Source: an uncultured Oscillospiraceae bacterium
GTDB lineage: Bacteria; Bacillota; Clostridia; Oscillospirales; Acutalibacteraceae
Assembly (NCBI GenBank): GCA_900547305.1
Contig: URGH01000021.1
Coordinates: forward strand, 1-33,747
Reading direction: 5' to 3'
DNA length: 33,747 nucleotides
Under the pieces are notes generated by a model, which saw nothing but the letters and a program-made list of their open reading frames with translations, had not been told where the DNA came from and ran no database searches. Made by a program: the position numbers and the translations under genes. Numbering within the stretch: the stretch's first letter is position 1; each line of letters begins with the position of its first letter. Shown one piece after another: positions 1 through 8,448 of the stretch.

Positions 1-2
1 TG

Positions 3-332
3 TATTCGGCGGTAAGGTATATAGATAATAATATTGAAAATATTGAGAGTATAAGCGGCATTGCGAAGCTCCTAGGGTACAGCGATACATATTTATCGCA
101 CACCTTTAAAAGAAAAACGGGGGTTACGCTGCAGGAATATATAAGGTATAAAAAAATCGATTACGCGGCGCAGCTTTTAAGGGACGGGGAGATGACTCCG
201 TCGCAGCTGACCGAGCTTTTGAATTACGACAGTTTATCCTCTTTTTCAAGGTCGTTTAAAAAGGTGATGGGCGTTTCGCCAAGGCAGTATGCCGAAAATA
301 ACAATAGACAAATAAAGCCAACCCAAAACTAA
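3..332 (+). CDS. AraC-family transcriptional regulator, C-terminal part (5' end outside window)
   Basis: The window opens inside this gene. The frame starting at base 3 is open until the TAA at 330-332 and gives 109 residues. These form a two-helix-turn-helix AraC/XylS DNA-binding domain. The first HTH is followed by YLSHTFKRKTGVTLQEYI, and the closing signature reads SFSRSFKKVMGVSPRQY, the classic end of the AraC domain. The sensor domain is missing, so the effector cannot be named. The gene ends 75 bases before the oxidoreductase operon in the same direction, so it is probably the local regulator of those genes. That link rests on position only. Confidence 0.85.
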   Translation, partial: YSAVRYIDNNIENIESISGIAKLLGYSDTYLSHTFKRKTGVTLQEYIRYKKIDYAAQLLRDGEMTPSQLTELLNYDSLSSFSRSFKKVMGVSPRQYAENNNRQIKPTQN

Positions 333-407
333 GGCACAGCTATATATTAATTGCGACCGCGGCAGTATAATCAAAGCAGAAAAAATTTCTGACGGAGGTT
401 ATAAAGT

Positions 408-1466
408 ATGGAAAAAATCAAGGTTGCGATTATAGGCTGCGGTAATATCGCCAACAGCGCGCATATCCCCGCATACATGGCAAACCCCAAGGCTGAGATT
501 GTCTGCTTTTGCGATATTATTCGCGAAAGAGCCGAGGCGGCGGTGGAAAAATACGGAGTAGGCAGAGCGGTTACGGATTACCGCGAGCTGCTGAACGACA
601 AGGAAATTGACGCGGTTTCGGTTTGCACGCCGAATAATGTTCACTCAACAATTTCCATTGATTTTATGCGCGCGGGAAAGGACGTGCTTTGCGAAAAACC
701 TGCCGCAAGAATTTACAGCGAGGCGCTGGAAATGCAAAGGGTGCGCCGTGAAACGGGGCGTCTGCTCAATATAGGCGTGTGCAACCGCTTTAATTCATCG
801 GTCAACCGTATTAAAGAGCTTATTGAGGCGGGCAGACTAGGCGAGGTTTACGAGGTTTATATAAGCTTTCGTTCGCACCGCTCGATACCCGGGCTCGGCG
901 GCGCTTTCACCACAAAGGCAATTGCGGGCGGCGGCGCGCTTATAGATTGGGGCGTACATTTTCTTGACCTTGTTATGTACTGCTGCGGCGACCCCAAGCC
1001 GATAACCGTTTCGGGGCAGGCTTTTTCAAAGCTCGGCAGGAATATAAAGGAATATACATATACCGATATGTGGGCAGGCCCGCCGGTTGAAAACGGAACG
1101 TATGATGTGGATGATTTCGTAACCGGACTTATACGCACGGACGGCCCCACCCTTACCTTTAACGGCGCGTGGGCGCAGAATATCGGAAAAAGCGAAATGT
1201 TCATTGACTTTATAGGGGATAAAGCGGGCATCCGCCTTGATTACGGCGCGGGCTTTACAATGTGGTCGGCGGAAAACGGCGCGCTTTTGGAAACAAAGCC
1301 CTCCTTTAAAATGGCAAACGCCTATCAGGTAGAGGTTGACGATTTTCTTGACTGCATTACCGAGGGCAGAACAAACGCCGCGGATATTGATAACGCCGTA
1401 ATTACCTCCCAAATTATGCAGGCAATTTACGATTCGTCGGAACAGCACCGCGAAATAGTGCTTTAA
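408..1466 (+). CDS. Gfo/Idh/MocA family NAD(P)-dependent oxidoreductase
   Basis: The 352-residue protein has the usual length and layout of the family. An N-terminal Rossmann fold carries GCGNIA at residues 10-15. The conserved EKP motif, whose lysine is catalytic in this family, lies at 96-98 in VLCEKPAA. The C-terminal half has GGGALIDWGVHFLDL, with D180 and H184 at the expected active-site positions. The family oxidises sugars, inositols or sugar acids using NAD(P). The substrate cannot be read from sequence. The ATG follows a good ribosome site (GGAGG near 391). The next two genes are close and co-oriented, so this is the first gene of a three-gene catabolic operon. Confidence 0.9.
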   Translation: MEKIKVAIIGCGNIANSAHIPAYMANPKAEIVCFCDIIRERAEAAVEKYGVGRAVTDYRELLNDKEIDAVSVCTPNNVHSTISIDFMRAGKDVLCEKPAARIYSEALEMQRVRRETGRLLNIGVCNRFNSSVNRIKELIEAGRLGEVYEVYISFRSHRSIPGLGGAFTTKAIAGGGALIDWGVHFLDLVMYCCGDPKPITVSGQAFSKLGRNIKEYTYTDMWAGPPVENGTYDVDDFVTGLIRTDGPTLTFNGAWAQNIGKSEMFIDFIGDKAGIRLDYGAGFTMWSAENGALLETKPSFKMANAYQVEVDDFLDCITEGRTNAADIDNAVITSQIMQAIYDSSEQHREIVL

Positions 1467-1488
1467 GGCGTGAGGGAGGTATTAAACT

Positions 1489-2340
1489 ATGATAAAAATA
1501 GGTGTAATTGACCATTATCTTGACCAGTATCATTTTTTAAGCTACCCGAAACTTATTAAAGAGGCGTCGGGCGGTGAAATGGAAATAGTGTGCGCATGGG
1601 CGGAAACGGAGCACGAAAAAGGCAAAACCAACGCTCAGTGCTGCGCGGAGCAGGGAATAGAGCTTTTAAGCTCGCCCGAAGAGGTTATTGAAAAGAGCGA
1701 TTGCCTTATAGTAATGTCGCCGGATAATCCCGAGCGCCACGAGGAGCTGTGCAGGCTTCCGCTTGCAAGCGGAAAACGCACATATATAGATAAAACTTTT
1801 TCTCCCGACAGGGCAACCGCCGCGCGCATTATAGAAATGGGGAAACAGGGCAACACGCCGTTTTTCTCCACCTCCTCGCTCAGGTACGCCGAGGAATATG
1901 CCGATATAGACCGCAGTAAAATACAGTTTATAGCCAGCCGCGGACCCGGTGAATTCTCAAATTACGCAATACATCAGATAGAGCCGCTTGTATGCCTTAT
2001 GGGGGTTAATATCGGCAAAATAATGTATTTGGGTACCGAGAATACCGTCACGTTTATTTTCAGTTACCGCGACGGGCGCGTCGCTACAATGTCGCAGCTT
2101 TTGGGCGAGTGCGATTTCGGCATGGCAATAAGTTTTGCCGACGGCAGCGCAAAAGTGATTGAGGGCGCAACCGATTACGGAATGAGGTTTATAAACGACC
2201 TTGTGGGATTTTTTAAGGACGGCATAGTGCGTGTTCCGCCCGAAGAGACTTTGCAGGTTATGACCGTGCTTGAATACGGCAAAAAGGCAATGGAAAACCC
2301 GGGCGTTTGGGTGGAGCTGCCCGAAAACAAGACCCGGTGA
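1489..2340 (+). CDS. Gfo/Idh/MocA-like oxidoreductase, divergent
   Basis: The 283-residue protein has an N-terminal alpha/beta domain and a short C-terminal domain like Gfo/Idh/MocA proteins, but it is shorter and atypical. The N-terminus MIKIGVIDHY lacks a GxGxxG dinucleotide loop, and the position of the usual EKP reads DKT in YIDKTFSP. It may therefore be a partner or a variant enzyme instead of a standard dehydrogenase. It starts 22 bases after the preceding gene behind GGGAGG, and its stop nearly touches the next start. This supports one transcript with the other two genes. The family assignment is moderate and the substrate unknown. Confidence 0.7.
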   Translation: MIKIGVIDHYLDQYHFLSYPKLIKEASGGEMEIVCAWAETEHEKGKTNAQCCAEQGIELLSSPEEVIEKSDCLIVMSPDNPERHEELCRLPLASGKRTYIDKTFSPDRATAARIIEMGKQGNTPFFSTSSLRYAEEYADIDRSKIQFIASRGPGEFSNYAIHQIEPLVCLMGVNIGKIMYLGTENTVTFIFSYRDGRVATMSQLLGECDFGMAISFADGSAKVIEGATDYGMRFINDLVGFFKDGIVRVPPEETLQVMTVLEYGKKAMENPGVWVELPENKTR

Positions 2341-2345
2341 CTGCC

Positions 2346-3200
2346 ATGAACGGTGAATTTAAAATAGGCATTATTTCAGATATGCTGCGCCTGCCGTTTA
2401 AAGAAAGTATTTTAAAATGTGCCGAGCTCGGCGCCGACGGCATACAGCTGTATGCCGTTGAGGGGGAAATGGCACCCGAAAACCTGACGGATACGGATAT
2501 TCGTGAGCACAGGCGCTTTATAGAGGATAACGGGCTTACCGTTTCGGCGGTTTGCGGCGACCTCGGAGGTCACGGATTTACAAGGGCGGAGGAAAATCCG
2601 CTTAAAATAGAGCGTTCAAAAAGGATTGTTGACCTTGCGCTGAAACTCGGCACGAATATTATTACAACGCATATAGGGGTAGTGCCCGAGGATGAGACCT
2701 CATATGAGTATTCTGTGCTGCATAACGCCTGCGAGGAGCTGGCGCGTTATGCGCACAGCGCGGGAGCGTTTTTTGCGGTTGAAACAGGACCTGAGCCGTC
2801 GGGCAGGCTGAAAAGATTCTTAGACGGTCTTTCTTCAAAGGGCGTGGCGGTAAATTTAGACCCTGCAAACCTGGTTATGGTAACGGGGGATGACCCCGTA
2901 AACGCGGTTTATACGCTTAAAGACTATATTGTTCATACCCATGCCAAAGACGGAATAATGCTAAAAAAAACCGACCCGAAAATCATTTATGACTTTTTTG
3001 CCGAGGGCGGCATAGGCGATTTAAGGTTGGATAATTACTTCCGCGAGGTTCCGCTCGGGAGCGGCGACGTGCCGTTTAAAAAGTATACCGACGCGCTATC
3101 GGAAATAGGCTACAACGGATTTTTAACCGTTGAAAGAGAGGTGGGAGCCGACCCCGTAAGGGATATTGCGGCGGCGGTGGAATATCTGAAACGTTTATAA
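2346..3200 (+). CDS. Sugar phosphate isomerase/epimerase (xylose isomerase-like TIM barrel)
   Basis: The protein has 284 residues from the ATG at 2346. Upstream in-frame TTG (2307) and GTG (2337) codons overlap the preceding gene and are less likely starts. The product has the AP-endonuclease-2/xylose-isomerase-like barrel. Likely divalent-metal ligands lie in the usual strand order: Glu in FAVETGPEP, Asp in VNLDPANL, His in IVHTHAKDG and Glu in LTVEREVG near the C-terminus. Enzymes of this fold isomerise or epimerise keto-sugars or inositol derivatives, and they often sit beside Gfo/Idh/MocA dehydrogenases as here. A strong terminator follows. Confidence 0.85.
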   Translation: MNGEFKIGIISDMLRLPFKESILKCAELGADGIQLYAVEGEMAPENLTDTDIREHRRFIEDNGLTVSAVCGDLGGHGFTRAEENPLKIERSKRIVDLALKLGTNIITTHIGVVPEDETSYEYSVLHNACEELARYAHSAGAFFAVETGPEPSGRLKRFLDGLSSKGVAVNLDPANLVMVTGDDPVNAVYTLKDYIVHTHAKDGIMLKKTDPKIIYDFFAEGGIGDLRLDNYFREVPLGSGDVPFKKYTDALSEIGYNGFLTVEREVGADPVRDIAAAVEYLKRL

Positions 3201-3209
3201 GTATTTTAT

Positions 3210-3261
3210 ACAAAGTCACCGTGTGTTTGCTTCGGTTCAACGCACGGCGGCTTTGTGTTTT
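3210..3261 (+). terminator. Rho-independent terminator of the sugar operon
   Basis: An 18-base left arm (3210-3227) pairs with 3239-3256 with only three non-Watson-Crick positions, around a TTCGG-containing loop. A GTTTTGT tail follows. It lies 10 bases after the isomerase stop. Confidence 0.8.
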
Positions 3262-3301
3262 GTACGGCGGGTAATAAACCGTAAAAAAATAAATAAATAT
3301 C

Positions 3302-3330
3302 TTGACAAAGGGGCTTTGTACGGCTATAAT
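3302..3330 (+). promoter_or_regulatory. Consensus sigma-70/sigma-A promoter for yceD-rpmF
   Basis: TTGACA (3302-3307) and TATAAT (3325-3330) are both perfect consensus, 17 bases apart. Transcription would begin near 3337 and reach the ATG at 3358 after a very short leader. This suits the constitutive high expression of a ribosomal protein operon. Confidence 0.93.
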
Positions 3331-3357
3331 ATTCATTGTGACGATAGAGGTGGAAGT

Positions 3358-3855
3358 ATGGTTCTTGATTTAAAACGCATTTTTGTCAATGAAAATTCTT
3401 CCTTACCGATTGAGTATGCTTTGGATATGAGCGACGTTGAGTTTTCGGGCGTTTATCCGCTCAAAAAGCCCGTTAAAATCAGCGGTACGGTTACTAACAA
3501 AGCAAGCCTTACCGTGCTCAGCGCTGTTATAACTTATGAATACAGCGCCCCCTGCGACCGCTGCGGAACGGAAACGGCAAGGGAATATACCGTTAAAATA
3601 GACAAGTCTTTAGCCCCCGCTATTGAGGGCGAGGAAAGCGACAGTATTCTGCCGGTGCCCGATATGAAGCTTGACCTTGACGAACTTATATATTCCGAAG
3701 TTGTTGTGAGCGTTCCCATGAAGCATTTATGCAAAGAGGATTGCAAGGGTATTTGCGAAAAGTGCGGTAAAAACCTCAATGAGGGCGAATGCGGATGCCC
3801 CAAAAGAGAGATAGATCCGAGGCTTTCGGCGCTTGCCGATTTGCTGAAGGACTAA
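3358..3855 (+). CDS. yceD: YceD/DUF177 family protein
   Basis: The ATG at 3358 follows a GAGGTGG ribosome site and lies just downstream of the consensus promoter. The frame is open further upstream, but that part would precede the promoter and is not coding. The 165-residue protein has the DUF177 pattern: a CDRC pair in the middle and a C-terminal cysteine cluster (HLCKEDCKGICEKCG) followed by the family ending IDPRLSALADLL. DUF177 proteins are encoded directly before rpmF in most bacteria. The family has been linked to 23S rRNA accumulation in E. coli and plants, which is family knowledge and not visible here. Confidence 0.93.
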   Translation: MVLDLKRIFVNENSSLPIEYALDMSDVEFSGVYPLKKPVKISGTVTNKASLTVLSAVITYEYSAPCDRCGTETAREYTVKIDKSLAPAIEGEESDSILPVPDMKLDLDELIYSEVVVSVPMKHLCKEDCKGICEKCGKNLNEGECGCPKREIDPRLSALADLLKD

Positions 3856-3885
3856 TACTTATTTTTTTAAGGAGGTGCTCAAAAA

Positions 3886-4068
3886 ATGGCAGTACCTAAG
3901 AGAAAAACATCGAAGGCAAGACGTGATAAGAGAAGAAACAACGTCTGGAAGATAAGTGCACCGACACTGGTAAGATGCTCAAACTGCGGTGAATATAAGC
4001 GCCCGCACAGACTTTGCTCTGCCTGCGGTCATTATGACGGACGCGAGGTAGTAAAGGTCGGCGAGTAA
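3886..4068 (+). CDS. rpmF: 50S ribosomal protein L32
   Basis: The 60-residue basic protein begins MAVPKRKTSKARRDKRR, which is diagnostic of bacterial L32. It has the zinc-binding C+ form: CSNCGEYK followed by RLCSACG gives two CxxC pairs. The start follows an excellent AAGGAGGTG site. It lies 30 bases after yceD in the standard yceD-rpmF order. Confidence 0.98.
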   Translation: MAVPKRKTSKARRDKRRNNVWKISAPTLVRCSNCGEYKRPHRLCSACGHYDGREVVKVGE

Positions 4069-4092
4069 TTCGTTTGTCTATCTTGTAACGGG

Positions 4093-4127
4093 GCAGAGGA
4101 GGAGTGTATCCTCCTCTGCTTTAATCT
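4093..4127 (+). terminator. Terminator after rpmF
   Basis: An 11-base perfect inverted repeat (4093-4103 with 4109-4119) closes a 5-base loop. It is followed by an interrupted T run (TTTAATCTT). Some read-through into the next gene is possible because the T run is imperfect. Confidence 0.7.
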
Positions 4128-4155
4128 TATATGCATATATAAAGGAGGCGGCGGA

Positions 4156-5463
4156 ATGTCTGTTGTAATATCGTCTGTTACCCCGGGCAGCCCGGCAGAT
4201 AAAGCGGGGCTTCGCGGCGGCGATATGCTTATTTCAATAAACGGCAATGAAATAGTTGACGTTTTGGACTATAGATTTTATCAAGACGTGACCCGCCCCG
4301 TTTTAAAATATATTGATGAAAACGGAAAGCTTAAAAAAGCGAAAATTAAAAAGCGGGAATATGAGGAATTAGGGCTTGAATTTGAAACCTACCTTATGGA
4401 TAAGCAGCACTCCTGCCGCAATAAGTGCGTTTTCTGCTTTATAGACCAGCTGCCGCCCGGAATGCGCGAAAGCCTTTATTTTAAGGACGACGACTCCCGC
4501 CTTTCCTTTCTCTTCGGCAATTATATAACCCTTACCAATATTTCCGAGCACGAAATTGAGCGCATTATAAAAATGCACATAAGCCCTATAAACGTATCGG
4601 TGCATACAACCAACCCAGAGCTGCGCGTTAAAATGATGAAAAACAAAAATGCGGGCAAGGTGCTTTCTGTCATAGACCGCTTTAACGCTGCGGGAATAAA
4701 GCTTAATTGCCAGCTGGTGCTCTGCCCCGGGTATAACGACGGCGCGGAGCTTGAAAGAAGCCTTACAGACCTATGCGCCCTTGAAAACGCCGAGTGTATA
4801 GCGGCGGTGCCGGTAGGCGTTACCGCTTACAGAGACGGGCTTGAAAAGCTTGAAACCTTTAATAAGGAAACGGCGGGCGCGGTTATTGATATAATAGACC
4901 GTTTCGGCGATTTTTGCGAGAAAAAATACGGCGACAGGCGGGTTTATGCGGCGGATGAATTTTATATTTCAGCCGAGCGCGAAATGCCGAGCGCCGAATA
5001 CTACGGCGATTTTTTACAGCTTGAAAACGGCGTGGGAATGTGGGCGCTTATGAAAAAAGAGGTAGAAGACGCGCTGGCGGATACGGAAGTGACAAGCGGC
5101 GCGCCCCGCAAGGTATCGCTTGCAACGGGCGAGGCGGCGTACCCGCTTATAGCCTCGGTCGCAAAGCTGTGCGAAGAAAAGCGCGCGGGGCTTGAATGTA
5201 ACGTGTACGCCATTAAAAATGAATTTTTCGGCGGTAAAATAACCGTTTCGGGGCTTGTTACCGCTACCGATATAATAAAGCAGATAGGCGATAAGGACCT
5301 CGGTGACGAGCTGCTGATACCTGCCACAATGCTTAGAAGCGAGGGCGATATGTTTCTTGACAGCATAACGCTTACCGAACTGTCAGAGCGGCTTAATATT
5401 AAAATAACCCCCGTTGCGAATGACGGATATGAGCTTACCGAGGCAATAATAGGAACAGAATAA
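4156..5463 (+). CDS. DUF512 family protein (PDZ plus radical-SAM-like iron-sulfur protein)
   Basis: The 435-residue protein has an N-terminal PDZ-like segment (VTPGSPADKAGLRGGD, about residues 8-23). A cysteine motif CxxxCxxC at C87, C91 and C94 (SCRNKCVFCFID) is of the kind that binds a [4Fe-4S] cluster in radical SAM proteins. The conserved QLPPGMRESLYFKDDD follows, and then a C-terminal DUF512 domain. The family is widespread in Clostridia and cyanobacteria, and its reaction is unknown to me. It starts behind AAAGGAGG and ends 17 bases before der, as often seen in Clostridia. The family call is secure; the function is not. Confidence 0.9.
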   Translation: MSVVISSVTPGSPADKAGLRGGDMLISINGNEIVDVLDYRFYQDVTRPVLKYIDENGKLKKAKIKKREYEELGLEFETYLMDKQHSCRNKCVFCFIDQLPPGMRESLYFKDDDSRLSFLFGNYITLTNISEHEIERIIKMHISPINVSVHTTNPELRVKMMKNKNAGKVLSVIDRFNAAGIKLNCQLVLCPGYNDGAELERSLTDLCALENAECIAAVPVGVTAYRDGLEKLETFNKETAGAVIDIIDRFGDFCEKKYGDRRVYAADEFYISAEREMPSAEYYGDFLQLENGVGMWALMKKEVEDALADTEVTSGAPRKVSLATGEAAYPLIASVAKLCEEKRAGLECNVYAIKNEFFGGKITVSGLVTATDIIKQIGDKDLGDELLIPATMLRSEGDMFLDSITLTELSERLNIKITPVANDGYELTEAIIGTE

Positions 5464-5480
5464 AAGAGAGGTGCTTTAAA

Positions 5481-6803
5481 ATGGCAAAGCCTGTTGTAGC
5501 GGTTGTGGGCAGACCGAATGTGGGAAAATCCACCCTGTTTAACAAGATAATAGGTAAACGTCTTTCAATTGTGGACGATACCCCGGGTGTTACAAGAGAC
5601 CGTATATACGGCGACGGCGAATGGCTCGGCAAAAAGTTTATGCTGGTTGATACCGGCGGAATAGAGCCCGACGGCGGCGACGTTATACTGGCGGGCATGC
5701 GTGCGCAGGCGCAGCTGGCTATTGATACCGCGTCGGCTATAATATTTGTTACCGATATAAAGGCGGGCGTTACCGCGGCGGATGCGGAGGTTGCCGCAAT
5801 GCTGCAAAAAAGCGGCAAGCCCGTGGTGCTTTGCGTTAATAAGTGCGACGGTATAGGCGAGGTGCCGCCCGATTTTTACGAGTTTTACAACCTCGGAATA
5901 GGTGACCCCATTGCGGTATCCTCCGTTCACGGGCACGGCACGGGCGATTTGCTTGACGCGGTTATAGAGCATATTCCCGAGGAAGAATTTGAAGACGAGG
6001 ACGAGGATATAATCAACGTAGCCGTTATAGGCAAGCCGAACGCGGGTAAATCATCGCTCATAAATCAGATTGCGGGCGAGGAGCGCTCGCTGGTATCCGA
6101 CATTGCTGGAACCACGCGCGACGCGATTGATACCCACATAGAGCGCGACGGAATAAAATATAATTTTATAGATACGGCGGGGCTCAGAAGAAAAAGCCGA
6201 GTTGAAGAAAAAATTGAAAAATATAGCGTTTTGCGCGCTAAAATGGCGGTAGAGCGCGCCGACGTGTGCGTTATTATGATAGACGGCACCGAGGGCTTTA
6301 CCGAGCAGGACTCAAAGGTTGCGGGGCTTGCGGTTGAGCAGGGCAAGGCGTGCATTATAGCCGTAAACAAGTGGGACGCCGTTTCAAAGGACGGCAGAAC
6401 AATGGACAGCACGCGCAAATCCTTAATGAAGGACTTTTCCTTTATGCCCTACGCGCCCATAATTTTTATATCCGCCAAAACGGGGCAGCGGGTCGATAGG
6501 CTTTTTGAGCTTATTAAATATGTATACGAGCAGAACAATATGCGCATTTCAACGGGTATGCTCAACGATATTTTGGCCGACGCCACCGCGCGCGTTCAGC
6601 CCCCGACAGACAAGGGCAAGCGGCTTAAAATTTATTATATGACCCAGGCATCCACAAAGCCGCCAACATTTGTTTGCTTTTGCAATAAAGCGGAGCTTTT
6701 CCATTTTTCGTATCAGCGCTATTTGGAAAATCAGATACGCTCAACCTTCGGGCTTGAGGGAACTCCCGTGCGCTTTGTAATTCGTGAAAGGGGCGAAAAA
6801 TAA
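5481..6803 (+). CDS. der: Ribosome-assembly GTPase Der (EngA)
   Basis: The 440-residue protein has the tandem GTPase architecture unique to Der. The first G domain has GRPNVGKST (10-18), DTPGVTRD, DTGG and NKCD. The second has GKPNAGKSS, DTAG and NKWD. A KH-like C-terminal domain follows (from about residue 360). Der acts in maturation of the 50S subunit in the cytoplasm and is essential in many bacteria. The start follows AGAGAGGTG. The stop TAA overlaps the plsY ATG by one base, so the two are translationally coupled. Confidence 0.98.
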   Translation: MAKPVVAVVGRPNVGKSTLFNKIIGKRLSIVDDTPGVTRDRIYGDGEWLGKKFMLVDTGGIEPDGGDVILAGMRAQAQLAIDTASAIIFVTDIKAGVTAADAEVAAMLQKSGKPVVLCVNKCDGIGEVPPDFYEFYNLGIGDPIAVSSVHGHGTGDLLDAVIEHIPEEEFEDEDEDIINVAVIGKPNAGKSSLINQIAGEERSLVSDIAGTTRDAIDTHIERDGIKYNFIDTAGLRRKSRVEEKIEKYSVLRAKMAVERADVCVIMIDGTEGFTEQDSKVAGLAVEQGKACIIAVNKWDAVSKDGRTMDSTRKSLMKDFSFMPYAPIIFISAKTGQRVDRLFELIKYVYEQNNMRISTGMLNDILADATARVQPPTDKGKRLKIYYMTQASTKPPTFVCFCNKAELFHFSYQRYLENQIRSTFGLEGTPVRFVIRERGEK

Positions 6804-7456
6804 TGGCATTTGCAGCAGTGGCTGTTGTTATAGCGGCATATTTTATAGGCAGTGTAAACTTCGCGGTAATATTCGCAAAGGCTTTTTTGAAAAAAGATGT
6901 GCGTAACCTCGGCAGCGGTAACGCGGGCGCTACAAACGTTATGCGCACGGCGGGCTTTTTGCCCGGCATACTTACCTTTATTTGCGACGCATTAAAGGGC
7001 TTTATAGCCTCATACCTCGGCAAGCTGATTTTCGGGCTTGTCATGTCCTCCGGCATTGACTGGTTGCACCCAATTTACGGTGCGTACCTTTGCGGCGTTG
7101 CCTGTATGCTGGGGCACGTTTTCCCCATATTCTTCCAGTTCAAGGGCGGAAAGGGTGCCGCTACAAGCGTAGGTATATACGCAGTGTGCTGCCCTATTGC
7201 AATTATATTGGGGCTTTGCGCCTTTGCACTTGTGCTGCTCACAACTAAGATCGTATCGCTCGGCTCGCTTGCCGCTGCGCTTACGGTGGTTGTACTCTCT
7301 ATATTATTTTTCGCGGGCGAGGGCAATATATTTGTTGTGGCGGCTTTAAGCATTGCTATGGGTATTATTGTTTTTGCAAAGCATAAGGATAATATAAAGC
7401 GCCTTGTTCACGGCGAAGAAAAAAAACTTACTCTCGGAGGGAAAAAGAATGGCTGA
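6803..7456 (+). CDS. plsY: Acyl-phosphate:glycerol-3-phosphate acyltransferase PlsY
   Basis: The 217-residue polytopic membrane protein makes 1-acyl-glycerol-3-phosphate from acyl-phosphate, the first acylation of phospholipid synthesis in Gram-positive bacteria. Family motifs are intact: GSGNAGATNVMRTAG near residues 33-47 and GHVFPIFFQFKGGKGAATS near 107-125. Several hydrophobic segments surround them. It overlaps der by one base and gpsA by eight bases. GpsA makes the glycerol-3-phosphate that PlsY consumes, so the pair forms one pathway step. Confidence 0.97.
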   Translation: MAFAAVAVVIAAYFIGSVNFAVIFAKAFLKKDVRNLGSGNAGATNVMRTAGFLPGILTFICDALKGFIASYLGKLIFGLVMSSGIDWLHPIYGAYLCGVACMLGHVFPIFFQFKGGKGAATSVGIYAVCCPIAIILGLCAFALVLLTTKIVSLGSLAAALTVVVLSILFFAGEGNIFVVAALSIAMGIIVFAKHKDNIKRLVHGEEKKLTLGGKKNG

Positions 7457-8435
7457 TATTGCTGTTTTGGGCGCAGGCGGCTGGGGCATGGCGCTTGCGA
7501 TTTCCGCAACGGGTGCGGGTAACAACGTTACAATATGGTCACCGTTTGAAGAAGAGGTGAAAATGCTTTCGGAAAAACGGACTAACGAGCGCCTGCTTGC
7601 AGGCGTTACTCTGCCTGAAAGCATTAAAATCACCACCGATATGTCCTGTGTAGAGGGCGCGGCGCTTACAATTATCGCAACCCCTTCTACCGCTGTGCGC
7701 AGCGTAGCGGCGCAGCTGTCCGATTATAAAAATTATGGCATAGTCGTAAACGTTTCAAAGGGGCTTGAAAAAGGTACGCTGCTGCGGCTTTCGCAGGTGA
7801 TAAGCGACGAGCTTAAAAACCCTAAGGGAGTGGCGGTTTTATCGGGTCCTTCGCACGCCGAAGAGGTTGCGCGCGGAATACCTACGTCAATAGTAGCGGC
7901 ATCTGACTCGCACACAACGGCGGAAATAGTGCAGAGCATTATGTCAGCCGAGAATTTGAGAATTTACACATCTGATGACCTAATAGGCGTAGAGCTGGGC
8001 GGCGCGCTTAAAAATGTAATAGCCATAGCCGCAGGCTTTTGCGACGGCTTAGGACTGGGCGATAACTCAAAGGCGGCGCTTATAACGCGCGGGCTTGCCG
8101 AAATGGCGCGTCTCGGCGTTTGTATGGGTGCTAAGGAATACACCTTTGCCGGGCTTACGGGTATAGGCGATTTGGTAGTAACCTGCACCTCGCGCCACAG
8201 CCGAAACAACCGTTTCGGGCACAAGGTGGGCGCCGGTATGCCTATTGACGCGGCTTTAAAAGAGGTCGGCACGGTTGAGGGCTATTACGCGGCGGATATG
8301 GCGCACGCGTTAGCCCAAAAATACAAGATTGAAATGCCTATAATTGAAGAGTGTTACGCGGTTTTATACGGCGGAAAGGATGTAAGAAACGTTACAAACG
8401 ACCTTATGCGCCGCCCGAACCGCAGCGAGCATTAA
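7449..8435 (+). CDS. gpsA: NAD(P)-dependent glycerol-3-phosphate dehydrogenase
   Basis: The chosen start is the ATG at 7449, 8 bases inside the end of plsY, because CTCGGAGGG stands just upstream. The frame is open to 7404, but that would overlap plsY by over 50 bases. The 328-residue enzyme reduces dihydroxyacetone phosphate to sn-glycerol-3-phosphate for lipid synthesis. Visible motifs are the nucleotide loop GAGGWGMALA, NVSKGLE, GPSHAEE and the substrate-site helix GLGDNSKAALITRGLAEM. Length is typical of the family. Confidence 0.97.
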   Translation: MADIAVLGAGGWGMALAISATGAGNNVTIWSPFEEEVKMLSEKRTNERLLAGVTLPESIKITTDMSCVEGAALTIIATPSTAVRSVAAQLSDYKNYGIVVNVSKGLEKGTLLRLSQVISDELKNPKGVAVLSGPSHAEEVARGIPTSIVAASDSHTTAEIVQSIMSAENLRIYTSDDLIGVELGGALKNVIAIAAGFCDGLGLGDNSKAALITRGLAEMARLGVCMGAKEYTFAGLTGIGDLVVTCTSRHSRNNRFGHKVGAGMPIDAALKEVGTVEGYYAADMAHALAQKYKIEMPIIEECYAVLYGGKDVRNVTNDLMRRPNRSEH

Positions 8436-8448
8436 AAGGGGTAAAATA

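Noticed and set aside
2307..2345. An earlier TTG start for the sugar isomerase
   Set aside because: It would overlap the preceding gene by over 30 bases, and the barrel fold begins only after the ATG at 2346.
3223..3357. An N-terminal extension of YceD
   Set aside because: It would be encoded upstream of, and across, a consensus promoter, and family members begin at the later ATG.
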